Below the pieces are notes generated by a model, which saw nothing but the letters and a program-made list of their open reading frames with translations, was not told where the DNA came from and did no database searches. A DNA stretch of 64,000 nucleotides from Castanea sativa (Eukaryota; Streptophyta; Magnoliopsida; Fagales; Fagaceae), in the NCBI RefSeq assembly GCF_040712315.1, contig NC_134023.1:14083442-14147441 (forward strand), written 5' to 3'. Of the stretch, positions 35,501-46,388 are shown in pieces. A program made the position numbers and the translations under genes. The first letter of the stretch is position 1. Each line of letters starts with the position of its first letter.

Positions 35501-36628
35501 ATTCCTCTAAGTCGACGGTGTGTACCAGATGTGATGGTTTGGCTTCACAATAAAAATGGAAGATACTCAGTGAAGTCTGGTTATCATACGGCAAGGATTT
35601 TGATGAAAGAGGCAAGCCGGAAGGGAGAAGGGTCCAATATGATGTCTAGCAGCAAAGTTTGGGCAAGAATTTGGCAGCTTCACATCCCAAATAAGATTAA
35701 AGTCTTTGCGTGGCGAATGCTTCACAATATTCTTCCTACTTATGATAGATTACGGCAACGGCGGATTTTAGAGAATGATATGTGCCCCATTTGCAACCGA
35801 TTTCCTGAAACTACAATACATGCGCTATGGGAGTGTGGAGCTGCTCAGGATGTGTGGGCTGGATGTGCACACCGAATATTGCAGAAAGGGCTGACCGATC
35901 AGGCTGATATAATACATTTATTTGAGAATATTATGCAAAAGGCTTCTGAGGACGTGCTTGAGTTTTTCTTGGTGCAAGGGTGGCTAATTTGGCATCAACG
36001 TAATCGGGTTGTGCATGGAGGTAGGTTGCAGGAACCGGGTAGGTTGAATGTGCGGGCTAGCAGCTTTTTAGAGGAGTATAAGGAGGCACAGTCACAATTA
36101 GCGGTCCCTGTTACTATTGGTCACTCACAGTCATGGCTGCCACCTGAAGGTATGATATATAAACTAAATTTTGATGCAGCAGTTTTCATGGATGCTTCAG
36201 CTTCAGGTGTTGGTGTGATTATTCGGAATGAAAGGGGTGAGGTTATGGCAGCGTTGTCATCAAGGGGCAGTGCAGTGATGGATAGTGAAGAGGCAGAGGT
36301 TTTGGCGTGTAGACAAGCTATGGAATTTGCGATAGATGCTGGGTTTGCTGATTTAATTGTGGAGGGAGATAATTCAACTGTGATGAAGTCTATTGTCTCA
36401 GCTCAGACAGATTGGTCTCGCTTGGGAAATATTTATGATGATATTCGTTGCTTGGCTGGAAGGATGCGACATGTGGAATTTCGGGGCGTTCGACGTAGCG
36501 CCAATGGGGTAGCACATTCTTTAGCTCGTTTTGCTAAGCATATTAGTGAGGATATTGTTTGGTTGGAGGAGTCTCCTCCACCGGCTTTAGAAGCTTTGTA
36601 TTTGGACTCAATTGCTATTGGTAATTAA
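32501..36628 (+). pseudogene. LINE ORF2: endonuclease, reverse transcriptase, RNase H (two stops)
   Basis: One frame of 1375 codons, broken only by TGA at 33092-33094 and 33299-33301. Order: AP-endonuclease domain (LLSWNCQGLGN at the start; GDFNAFLH near 32908; SDHLPIF after the first stop); reverse transcriptase with PISLCNVIYKIISKVLANR, LDISKAYDRVEW, RQGDPLSPYLF and the catalytic FADD (about 34570); a C-terminal zinc-binding region (CPICNRFPETTIHALWEC, about 35784-35837); and an RNase H (NFDAAVF, EAEVLACRQAMEFA, VEGDNS) to TAA at 36626. The enzyme nicks target DNA and primes cDNA synthesis there. The first stop replaces an Arg expected after LD, probably CGA to TGA. The second probably replaces Trp. 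Confidence 0.93.
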
Positions 36629-36794
36629 ATGATATTGGTTTTGCTTTCAAAAAAAAAAGATAACTTTGGTCAAAGTGCAAATAATTTTCTTTCATAAATA
36701 CCCTTAAGTTATTACTATTTGTTATATAATGGAGAACCTTTTTCTAAATATGTATACATCCATATTTAATGTTTTAATAAGATAAATGATATGT

Positions 36795-36957
36795 CCACAA
36801 CATTTTTATAACACTTTTACAACAAATCCTAAGTGACAGGCTGTTACTGGTTGTTATTATTGGGGTAAAAAAGTAATCTTAGCATTAGATTCAAATTTGA
36901 ACTAAAAACAATTAACCACTTGTGATTTGTTGTAAAAATGTTGTAAAAATGTTATGG
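36795..36957. mobile_element. Small MITE (163 bp) with 41-bp inverted ends
   Basis: The left end, starting CCACAACATTTTTATAACAC, and the reverse complement of the right end (starting CCATAACATTTTTACAACA) match through about 41 bp with few mismatches. ATGT sits on both sides (36791-36794 and 36958-36961). There is no coding capacity. The superfamily is uncertain because the flanking repeat is short. Confidence 0.75.
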
Positions 36958-37940
36958 ATGTAACATCTTTCTTTTAATAACAACTAATTGGGGGGAGTTG
37001 GCTTAGGGGTTACAACTAAGAAAAGTTTAATTAGTTGCTTTATCTCTTAAAACTTTTATGAAAGAAAATGATATCATTCATTTTTTAAGTCATTCATACG
37101 CTAGACTCCTTTAACTTTGAAGACGTGTGACACCATCGGTAGTCTTTTTTTTTTTTTTCTTTTTTCTTTTTTTAGGGAAATACCATTAGAAAACTTAAAT
37201 CCTGTTTGCGTTTTAACAAGTCTTTGATCATTCTTTGGGACTTCAAAAGACTTTGAAAATTCAAGTCATGGAATTTTGTTCTTTGATTACTATAGTCTTG
37301 GAATTTTGGACTATATTAGAATTGTTTGATGCAACTTGCAAAGTTATAGACAAAACGTGTGGCAACTGATTAAACATGTAGCAATCATGTTATCCGAATA
37401 AGTTTTATGTCATCCTTTCTTTTTTCTCAAATTAATTAATAAAAATGATTTTATGATTAGATATACTCATTTTTCCTTGTAATAATCAAGCAAATTCATT
37501 TTTACATAATGCATTTAATTACAAACAGTACTTAATTAAAGCTGAAGCTCTAGGAGGAAGACAAGCAAGATCAAATGATGTCGTCCAGCTTTAGTTAACA
37601 AAATTATCAAAACGACGTCACTCAACTTAAATGAATCCTCATTGAACCAAAACATTACCGTTTACATTAACTATACAGTACTGTTTTGTGGCTGAACTGG
37701 AATATGACCGTTAGAAACATAGCCGTTAGAATCTCTTTTTTCTAATCTCCTTTTTCTATTCTTCTATCAATTACACTACTTTGTGTTCAGGGGTCATCCT
37801 AATCCTCTTCCAACCTTTAAATAAGACTAATATATATATATATTCGAACTTAATTTTTTTTCATTTAAAATATTTAAAACTCTCTTAATATAGTCAAGAA
37901 GAAAAAATCTTATATGTACTACGTAGCCTTATAGTTATTC

Positions 37941-37971
<31 letters not shown>

Positions 37972-38351
37972 AGATAATGAAATGAAATACTAATGCAACT
38001 TCTCAAATAAATGTGTCAAATTTTATATATTGTTGTTTAGCTTCAGTTTCTTGTTCGTTGCTTTTGACTCAATCTTTCATGAATGTGTGTATTGGAGAAA
38101 AAAATAGCACTACTCTTTCTATATCCCACAAATTCATTCAACCATGAAAGCTCATGCTGGTTAATAGACAAAGATCCCAAAGACTTGGTGAAATGCACGC
38201 GGGTTGAATGAAAAATATCTGTCATCAATTTGTATGCCAGAAAACAAAATACAACTATTCTTACTATAAGGCATAATGAAAGATATATGTCATCAATTTG
38301 TGTGGAAGAAAATAACATACAATTATTCTTACTAAAAGCCATTGAAAACAT

Positions 38352-38792
38352 GTGGTATAGGTTAGATTTCCAGTTAATGCTTCACAAGTTTTTGGTCATT
38401 GTTTAGAACTCACAAAGACTTTGGAAAAGTTGTAGTCATGGAAATTTGGACTGTATAAGAATTGTTTGATACTGATTGCATAGTTGCGGGCATAATGTGT
38501 AGATATTATGTTATCTAGTTCCCTCTATTATTCATGCTAGATTGAACATGTGGTATAGGTTAGATTTTCTAGTTAATACTTCACAAGTTTTTGGTCATTG
38601 TTTGGATTCTGCAACTTTGCAATCAATATCAAACAAATCTTATATAGTCCAAAATTCCAAGACTTTGGAAAGTTATAGTCTTGGAATTTTGGACTATATA
38701 AGATTTGTTTGATACTGATTGCAAAGTTGCAGAAAGATAATGTGTAGATATTATGTTATCTAGGTCCCTCTATTGTTCATGCTAGATTGAAC
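38352..38792. repeat. Direct repeat pair, units of about 200 and 240 bp
   Basis: 38352-38550 and 38552-38792 both start GTGGTATAGGTTAGATTT, share CACAAGTTTTTGGTCATTG, and end with GTGTAGATATTATGTTATCTAG and CATGCTAGATTGAACAT or its variant. The second unit is longer because it contains an inverted copy of its own middle. Confidence 0.85.
38608..38733. repeat. Near-perfect hairpin: 57-bp arms, 12-bp loop
   Basis: The arm at 38608-38664 and the arm at 38677-38733 are reverse complements with a single mismatch (TATT versus TACT). The sister repeat at 38352-38550 has only the right-arm sequence, so the left arm arose by local inverted copying. A transcript would form a long stable stem. Confidence 0.9.
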
Positions 38793-38954
38793 GTGTAGCA
38801 ATCAAGTTTTTGGGTCAGTTTTACTTTTATGTCATTTGTTTCTCTTTCCTCAAATATTTTATTATTAAAAAATATTGGTATACTTACAATGATAGAGAGT
38901 TCAAAAAAAATTATTTATTTATAATAATATTATTTATGATTAAATTTAGAATTA

Positions 38955-38957
<3 letters not shown>

Positions 38958-39010
<53 letters not shown>
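38958..39010. repeat. (CT)n microsatellite
   Basis: About 26 uninterrupted CT units. Confidence 0.95.
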
Positions 39011-39011
<1 letters not shown>

Positions 39012-40046
39012 AATATGTTAAGTCATCTTATAATTTTTAATGTATCTTTCGTTCAACAAGCATCAATCGTTTTCACCAAGTCTTGTCATTGATCAAAACT
39101 TCCAAAGACTTGGAAAGTTGTAGTCTTCGAATTTTGGACTATATAAAATTTGTATGATGCAAATGGCAGAATTGCAAACTAAACGTGTGGTCATTGAACA
39201 TGTAACAATAATGTTATCTAGGTCCCTTTGTTAAACCAAGCCAGAATGAATATGTAGAAATCATGTAGTTTAGGTCTGTTTTATGTCATCCTAAAAAAAA
39301 AAGTTTGTTTTATGTCATCTATTTATTTTTCCTCAAAATAAATTAGAAAAAAGAGAGACTAATTTATAAGTTCAAATCTACATGCAATGACCCTTTGCAA
39401 CAATCAAGAAAAATCAAAAAAAGTTTTTTTTATACATATTTATTCAAGTTTAAACTACAAAATACATAACTTTAATATATTTTCAAATTAGACATTTAAA
39501 TTTCATTTCCCCCCATTTTAGTCTTTCAACTGTAATCTAGTATTAATTTAGTCATTGTGTCAATTTTGTACAATGTCACTATAAGTTTTAGATTTTTCAC
39601 TTTATAAAACGATGTTGTTTTAGTGAATTCTATGAGGTGGATCCAATGGGAAAGCTAAATTGAAAATGAATGAAAATTAAAGGACTTAAAAAAAATTAAA
39701 ACAAAAAAAAAGTGAAAAAAATCACTATGTTGAGAAGAATGCAAAATTTGAGTGTAATTTGTAATTTAGCCTAATACTTTCTTAGAAGAGAGGAAAGTAT
39801 TACTAATCTTCGCACTAATAATTGTGTTGATGGATGTAATAAATCCTAAAACTACCTGGGTTGGTGTCTATGAATGATTCCTATAAATATAAAGTGGTTT
39901 GTGTACACTGTGAAAGGGTGATGAAAATACGGAAAAAAAGAAAGTGAATTTTGTGGCTATGGGTTGGTAACCTAAGCTTTAGAGGTTTTTAGCCTACCAC
40001 AAATGATAATCCAGAGCACTTTTAATTTGAATACTGAGGCTGCGTT

Positions 40047-41094
40047 ATTGGTCATAATGTGAGGTTTCATGTAATTGGTAGTCGGTTCCATAGATCGACT
40101 GAAACTGTCCATAGATACTTCAGCATCGTCCTTAGGGGGGTCCAAAAATTATATAGAGCTCTAATAAGACTGCCTAGTGAAGATACACCCCCAGAGATAA
40201 GGGATAGCAGAAGGTTTTACCCCTATTTCAAGGTAAATATTGAGACTTGTGTATATGTGTAAATTGTGAAGGTTTTTGTAATTCTAAATCATTATGTTTG
40301 TCGAAAATTAGGATTGTGTTGGAGCAATAGATGGTACACATGTTCGTGCATCTGTGCCACCTGAGATACAAGGAAGGTTTCATGGTCGCAAAGGTGGAAC
40401 CACGCAAAATGTGTTAGCTGCCATTAGTTTTGACTTGAAGTTCACTTATGTATTGGCTGGATGGGAAGGCAGTGCACATGATTCACGTGTGTTAAATGAT
40501 GCATTTGCTAGGCCAAGGGAATTTTCAATTCCTTCAAGTATTATAGGATTACTTCACCTTTTGAGTTAATTAGTTTAATAAATTTTGTGCATTTTTGTAA
40601 GCATAATAGTAATTTGGTTTTATTTTTGGACATATGTAGGTAAGTATTATCTTGGTGATGCTGGGTATGGTAATAAAAATGGAATTTTGTCACCCTATCG
40701 GAGTGTGCGATATCACTTGAAAGAGTTTAGTGATCGTCCTCTTGAAAATGAACAAGAATTGTTCAACCTCCGACACTCTTCCTTGAGAACTACCATTGAG
40801 CGAGGGTTTGGAGTGTTGAAGAAACGTTTTCGAGTGTTGGATGCAGAACCATTTTGGTCTTTTGAAACCCAAGTGAAAGTAGTGTTAGCATGTTGTGTGA
40901 TTCATAATCACATTATGGGGGTTGATCCTGCTGACTATATTATGGAAGCTGCAATGAACCAAGTAGAGGGCAGTGGCTCCCAACAAGAAACACAGTCACG
41001 TCGGGAGTCCGTTGAAGACAGTAGAGTGCGGAATGCTAAGAGAGATGAGATATGCAAAGCTATGTTGTCTGATTATACCAATAGTGGAGAGTAG
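40047..41094 (+). pseudogene. PIF/Harbinger DDE transposase, N-terminally deleted
   Basis: Exon 1 (to 40232) has HNVRFHVIGSRFHRS and HRYFSIVLRG. An intron at 40233-40311 (GT...AG) separates it from exon 2 (40312-40537), with VGAIDGTHV (first catalytic Asp at about 40330) and GSAHDSRVL (second Asp at 40480). An intron at 40538-40639 leads to exon 3 (40640-41094), with KYYLGDAGYGN and TIERGFGVLKKRF (catalytic Glu at 40798), ending in a TAG. All three DDE residues are present. About 290 residues remain, whereas the family is usually near 400; the N-terminal helix-turn-helix part is gone and no Met start is seen. The catalytic domain is otherwise open. Confidence 0.85.
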
Positions 41095-41360
41095 AACTTT
41101 ATTTAGATTTATATGATTGTCATATGTACTGTATTCTTGTTTTCTATATGCTCAGTCTATTTACTGTAGACTTCTGGTGGTGTAAGGATTATTATTTTCA
41201 AAAATACATTGTTATTTTCAGTAGTTGTTTCGTTTTGTTGTGCACATCTATAATCGTGGTTGTATGTGTGTTTGATTTGTTGTTCATATGCACAGTAATT
41301 CGTGAATGCTACTTGGATTGTTTAAATGCTAGTCTCACTATACAATTATCATATGTAGTA

Positions 41361-42423
41361 ATGTCGAAAGGAAAAGAAAAGGTGGGTAGTAAGCAATTCC
41401 AATGGTTGCCACCAATGCACACGACAATGCTAACTGTACTTGCCGAAGAGGCCACGAAGGGCAACAAGCCCTCGAACACTTTTAAGCCCGGTTCCTTTGC
41501 TACTGTCGCCAAGACGATAACTGAACAGTTTGGGGTCGAGTGCCACCCCTCGTATGTTGAGAATCGGATGCGTACTTTGAGGACAATGTGGACTACCATT
41601 CAAACTCTTCAAAAGAAGAGTGGGTTCGGATGGGATGATAGCTTAAAAATGATCACGTGCGATGCGAAGACGTACCAAGAGGAAGTTATGGTATGGATTT
41701 CAACTATATTTGTGCATTGTATTTTCTATTGTTCTTATCCCATAAATCATGGATTATGTCTCTTGTGATAATAACAGCTTTTTCTTGTTTATCATTCACA
41801 TAAATCATCTAATGACATCTATATTAAATTGAATATTGAATTTATGATTGAAGTGATCATTGCATTGTAATTGTATGTTCCTGTCTCCCTTACAAGCGTA
41901 TCGTAAGCATGCTAATTTTTTGAACAAGAAGATAGAGATGTATGATGAGTTGGCCATTGTAATGGGTAAGGATTTGGCCACAGGAAGCTTTGCTAAGTCA
42001 TATGTTGATATTGACACAGAGCATGACAATGCAGAGAGCACTGAGATGGTGGCTGATAATGGGGAGGAGGGTGTGGTGGATAAGGGGAAGAATGTGGTAG
42101 AATCATCCACCACTGGGTCCACACTTTCGAAGTCCCGCAAAAGAGGCCGTGCACCTCCCTTTGATGATAGTGCTCTGACTGATTTGTCTGATCAGCTTAA
42201 GGAAATTGCTGTGGCCTTGAAAGAAATCAATCGGGGGCCTGTTGATTTTAGTAGTCTTTACTCTAAGGTGATGGCTATGGCGGCGGATGGGTATAGTGAA
42301 GATATGCTCGCAACTGTCTTTAACCTTTTGTGTGAAAATAAGAAGGTAGCTAGGGGATTTCTGGCCAAGAATGCTAAGCTGAGGAAGCTTTGGCTGGATA
42401 GTTATTTGTTCACTCAACTCTGA
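41361..42423 (+). CDS. MYB/SANT-like DNA-binding protein of the Harbinger element
   Basis: ATG at 41361 starts MSKGKEKVGSKQFQWLPPMHTT, leading a MYB/SANT-like domain (VENRMRTLRTMWTTIQTLQKKSGFGWDDSLKMITCD). Exon 1 probably ends at 41690 (donor GTATGG). Exon 2 resumes near 41896-41908 with KHANFLNKKIEMYDELAIVMGKD, then an acidic linker, a basic KSRKRGRAPPF, a helical region and a TGA at 42421-42423. An acceptor at 41906-41907 keeps the frame with the phase-0 donor; a CAAG at 41896 would not. In PIF/Harbinger elements this partner binds the subterminal DNA and brings the transposase to it. Both exons are open, so it could still be made. Confidence 0.75.
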
Positions 42424-43098
42424 CTTGTCTGTTTAGTGCTGATTGTGATGGTAGTAGCTTTAGGGATTGTGTGTGATGTAGTACTAGTATGATCCTAACA
42501 TTGTATGATATATGTGACAATTGTATTATTGGTAAGCAGCCTATGTATGTATTTGTAACCTGTAGGATGTGAACTCTTTTGTATTATTGGGACGATACAA
42601 TTGCCCAAGTTATGTATGGTGACTTTAAGCATGTAGGGCACATGTGTACTGTTCAGATACCACGTGTAGGTATCAATTTTGCACACCATGGACTTGTAAT
42701 GGTGAAAGTACATTATGTGCGTTTTGATATAAATATTACCACGTGATATTCGGATGCACTTTGTTGATGTTGAAGTCGATGATTATTTTTGTGATGCTTT
42801 TTGCAACTGTTGAAGTGGATGATTATTTTTGTGCTATTACAGGTTCATCTAGGCAATGCAGGTTTTTATTTGTAAATGCATTTCATATTTTCCGTAAAAT
42901 GTGTGAACAAACCAAACAAGGGAAAATGAATACAGTAAAACGAATTTCCGAAAATGCCAAACAGTGGAATTTGTTTTTTGCCTTATTTTCCATGGTGCAA
43001 CCAAACAGCTTGAGTACATTTTCTTTACGAGAAAATATTTTCCCTTGAAATGATTTTCCGTCCAGAATTAATTTACCGTCGAACCAAACGCAGCCTAA

Positions 43099-45415
43099 GT
43101 TGATACTTGAGAGGTGCGTTTTCCTTATTTTTAGTGCTCAAAAGTTGTGCAATTGGCAGTAAAAGCAAAAGCAATGCAAACAAGGGAGATACGTGGCTAC
43201 AGTGATGTGTGAGGTTTCCTAGTTGGACTATTCGTATGTGAACGTGGTGTGCGGACATGGTCATTTTTAAGAAACTATGGAGACCATATATCCTTGTCTA
43301 CATTACCAGCTAATAGTTGAATAGTCCGCTATCTTTTAAAGTCTACTCAAAAAATTCTCCAACAAAAAAATAATGTTTACTACAAATAAATAGATAACTG
43401 AATTATACTTGTTTTTATCTTTCAAAAAAGAATTATACTTGTTTTTATGGCTGGGGGATTAATAAGGGTCATGTTAATATGTGTCATTTTAGTTTAATAG
43501 TTTTTAAACAAACTAGTTGCTAACTCGTGTGATGCACGGGAAAACTATTAACCCTAGAAAAAAAAAATCCAACAATCAGTAAATAGACATTCTGAAAATA
43601 AATAAAAAATTAATTAAAATTAATCCAAACAAATAATTAATCAACCAAAAATATAACTTTTAATAAGAAAACAAAAAATCACATGAACCTAAAACTTCAA
43701 CCTACTGAGATGCAAATACCAAAAACCCCAAGACCTAAACTTTCAAAATTTATAGAATTTCCAAATTCTACTTCAAAACCAAACCAAATTCAACAAATTT
43801 ATATATAACATATCAAATAAAAATTTATCGTTTCCTAGGTTGGAAGACATAGGTTGCATCTCTGATTTTTTTATTATTTTAAATAGAGATGCCTTTATAA
43901 TTATTTATCGTTTCCTAGACTTTGAAATGAAGATTTTCTTGAACATTTTTGAATGTATTACTGTTTCATATCTCTCTCTTTCTCACTGAGACATTGATTA
44001 GTTTTTCCTCATTTGTAATCAGTATATCCCAATAGTCAAGAATGCAAGCAACGAAATGCATATTTTATACATGACACTTAATCTCAAGGATGTCAAAATC
44101 CTAAAATTCAATATTATGTTCCTTTTTTAAGAGATGCAATAACACCGAAAAACTCCTGGTGTTGTAAGCATTTGATAGAAATGTAGTTTCAAAACCTTAA
44201 CTGACTTTAATTTTTAAATCCTGGATTTAGATTCTAGGTATCAATCCCAAGTTCAGAGTATTATAAATATGCCAAACTAACCACGTGTTACTATATACAT
44301 ATATAAGTCCCCGGTAAGATCATTTAGTCCGATAATAATTATATAAGTAAAGTTTCATGCTTTCCATGTTCATAGTGATGCATCTTCTTTACATATAGTG
44401 AATAATATGATTATTTATGTTTACAGAATATATTACCCCTTGATCTTGACAATTCTCAGCACTTTCCTGGAGCATGTTTACAAAAAAATCAATTTTCTTT
44501 GAAACTTCTTCCTCCATCGCTCTAATACTCTTTCCAGCAAAAGAATTAGGACATGCTATGAATTGGATACCCACTATGTCAACCCAAAAGAAAAGGCATA
44601 CAATGATTGAGTTTGAGTTTAAGTTGGACTTGTTAGAAAGATAGAGTTTCACTCTTTGTTAAGTTTTGATTAAATAAAAATAATTTTATTTAAAAAAAAT
44701 GATAATGATGAGTTTGAGTTTAATTTTATCGGACTAAATGATAATTTTATTTAAAAAAAATGATAATGACAATTTTAAGTTTGAACTAAAAATAATAATT
44801 TTACTCAAATAAAATGATAATTTTATTTGAATGTTGTGCTGAGGTGGAAAATTGTGAGAGCTTCATTAGAGCATTCATTAACATTTCCCATATAAGTATA
44901 CTAATTTTAGCAATTTGATTCAATGAAATTACACTTGTAATGATATTATTGATCCTTTTAAAAGGCGTAAAAAAAAATTATAGATCAAAAATCTAAAAGA
45001 AAATTAAGACCAAAAAATTAACACAACAACAAAAGTTACAAATAGTGAAGCTAAAAAAGATTAAACCCAATCAATCAATTTAAATCAAACAAAAACCCAG
45101 CCCTTCCAAAAATTTTAAACAAAATAGTTTTGTCTTTATCAAACAGATGTACACATCACACACACACACACACATTTTTATTTACCAAACATGTGTACCA
45201 TAGTCTTTTTTAAATTAGTCGTATAGGTTGGCTGGAGGCGAGTTCCATAGAAGATTTATTCATAAAAATCTCCCTTTAATAGGAGTACTATAGTTTTCTG
45301 ATGTAAGAGTTAAAATTTAATTCTAATTGAAATAAGAAACTCAATTTATTTCATAACAAAAATAACCTTGAATTATAATAAACACAATAATATATCTTAT
45401 CAAATACTAGGGCCT
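43099..45415. other. Intergenic, nothing recognised
   Basis: AT-rich DNA. Short direct repeats of ATAATTTTATTTAAAAAAAATGATAATGA occur around 44680-44830. A minus ORF (44389-44652, 87 codons) has no recognisable domain, and I cannot tell whether it is a remnant of a gene. Confidence 0.45.
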
Positions 45416-45477
45416 TGAAGAAATTCTAACAGACAGAATCTAATAGTGTTTAGCAAGATTGAAGAACAACAAACAAT

Positions 45478-45581
<104 letters not shown>

Positions 45582-45736
45582 GCTTTGATCTTGCTTAATT
45601 ACATTCTTGTGCTAGATACAATATTTATACAAGTAAATCTCCCTAACTGAATAAAGAGAACCCCTGGAAGTATGAATTAGATTCATAAAAGGTGGAGTTG
45701 GTTGATCATAGCTTCCTAACTGAAAAGCTTGCCAAT

Positions 45737-46388
45737 CAAGAGAGTTAATATCGTACCGGAGGTCGTTTTGATTTAATCATAGGAACGATATATTATGGTA
45801 TCGATTAATACCAGTGTACCGTTTCAAAATTACTGCAAAATTATATATATGTATATATATTTATTTATTAATATTTAAAATAAATAAATTTAGTATCCTT
45901 TAAATAATTTTTTTACTAGTATATATTTTTCAAATGAAAGAATCAAGAAACAATAAATACATCTCCTGTATTCTTATCTTTTCACTCATTAGTACTGCTG
46001 CCTTTTTTACTTTTTCCTCTCAACACGTTTCTCTCTCTCACAGTCACTGGTTTTCACATCCTGCAATAAAAAAATTATTGATATACTCTTTTACACTTTC
46101 TTCTCCACTTTCAAATTTCAGACGATTTTAGCTCTCTCTTCTTCATTTTGTCTTTTAAGCTTTCAATTTTGTCTCGTCTCACTCAATTTTGTAGTTTTGA
46201 TTCTGAGTTCATTTTGTTGCTTGTGTCGCCGTCCATCACCACTCAAGATTTAGTGAGAGGTCGTCAGCTTCAGCAAAAAAAGAGACGGTGAGTGCATAAG
46301 GGATGAATCCATTTCTAGGTTACAGGTTAGTATCCGTGCGAAAGATACCGACGATACCAGCTGGTACGGTACGGAATTCACTCCCTCG
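45737..46388. mobile_element. hAT-like MITE inserted in the copia 3' LTR (652 bp)
   Basis: It interrupts the LTR between GCCAAT and ACCAACTG, adjacent at 51487-51500 in the other LTR. It is flanked by TTGCCAAT (45729-45736) and CTGCCAAT (46389-46396), an 8-bp duplication with one mismatch. The ends are imperfect inverted repeats: CAAGAGAGTTAATATCGTACC against CGAGGGAGTGAATTCCGTACC. No transposase. Confidence 0.75.

Larger units (their letters stand above)
31040..36658 (+). mobile_element. Full-length LINE (plant L1 type) with target-site duplication
   Basis: A perfect 14-bp direct repeat GATAACTTTGGTCA flanks it (31026-31039 and 36659-36672), directly after an A-tail (36649-36658). Length is 5619 bp with a short 5' UTR (about 139 bp), ORF1, ORF2 and a short 3' UTR. 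A perfect target duplication, near-intact ORF2 and full length all point to a recent insertion. It is not active as read, because both ORFs carry a few disabling changes. Confidence 0.95.
36962..40037. other. Intergenic DNA with diverged local repeats
   Basis: No gene recognised. Related segments containing GACTTTGGAAAGTTGTAGTC and TTTTGGACTATAT recur near 37245-37340, 38400-38480, 38660-38720 and 39105-39150. ATT repeats at 37950-37971. A 66-bp-period duplication of a TGTCATCAATTTGT segment lies at 38218-38340. The ORFs at 38043-38351 (minus) and 38810-39040 (plus) are low-complexity. Confidence 0.55.
40038..43095 (+). mobile_element. PIF/Harbinger transposon with both genes, left end deleted
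   Basis: The right end reads GAACCAAACGCAGCC, followed by TAA (43096-43098). Its reverse complement GGCTGCGTTTGG matches the left end GGCTGCGTT at 40038-40046, preceded by TGA, an imperfect partner of the 3-bp TWA target. The left subterminal region and the transposase N-terminus are missing: the TIR joins straight into transposase coding sequence. A HARBI1-type transposase and a MYB/SANT-like protein lie in tandem on plus, the two-gene set of autonomous PIF/Harbinger elements. The right end has several ACCAAAC motifs. Confidence 0.85.

Noticed and set aside
44389..44652. Minus ORF of 87 codons as a gene
   Set aside because: No recognisable domain, no duplicate to compare, and it lies in AT-rich repeat DNA. 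It may be a remnant, but nothing supports a call.
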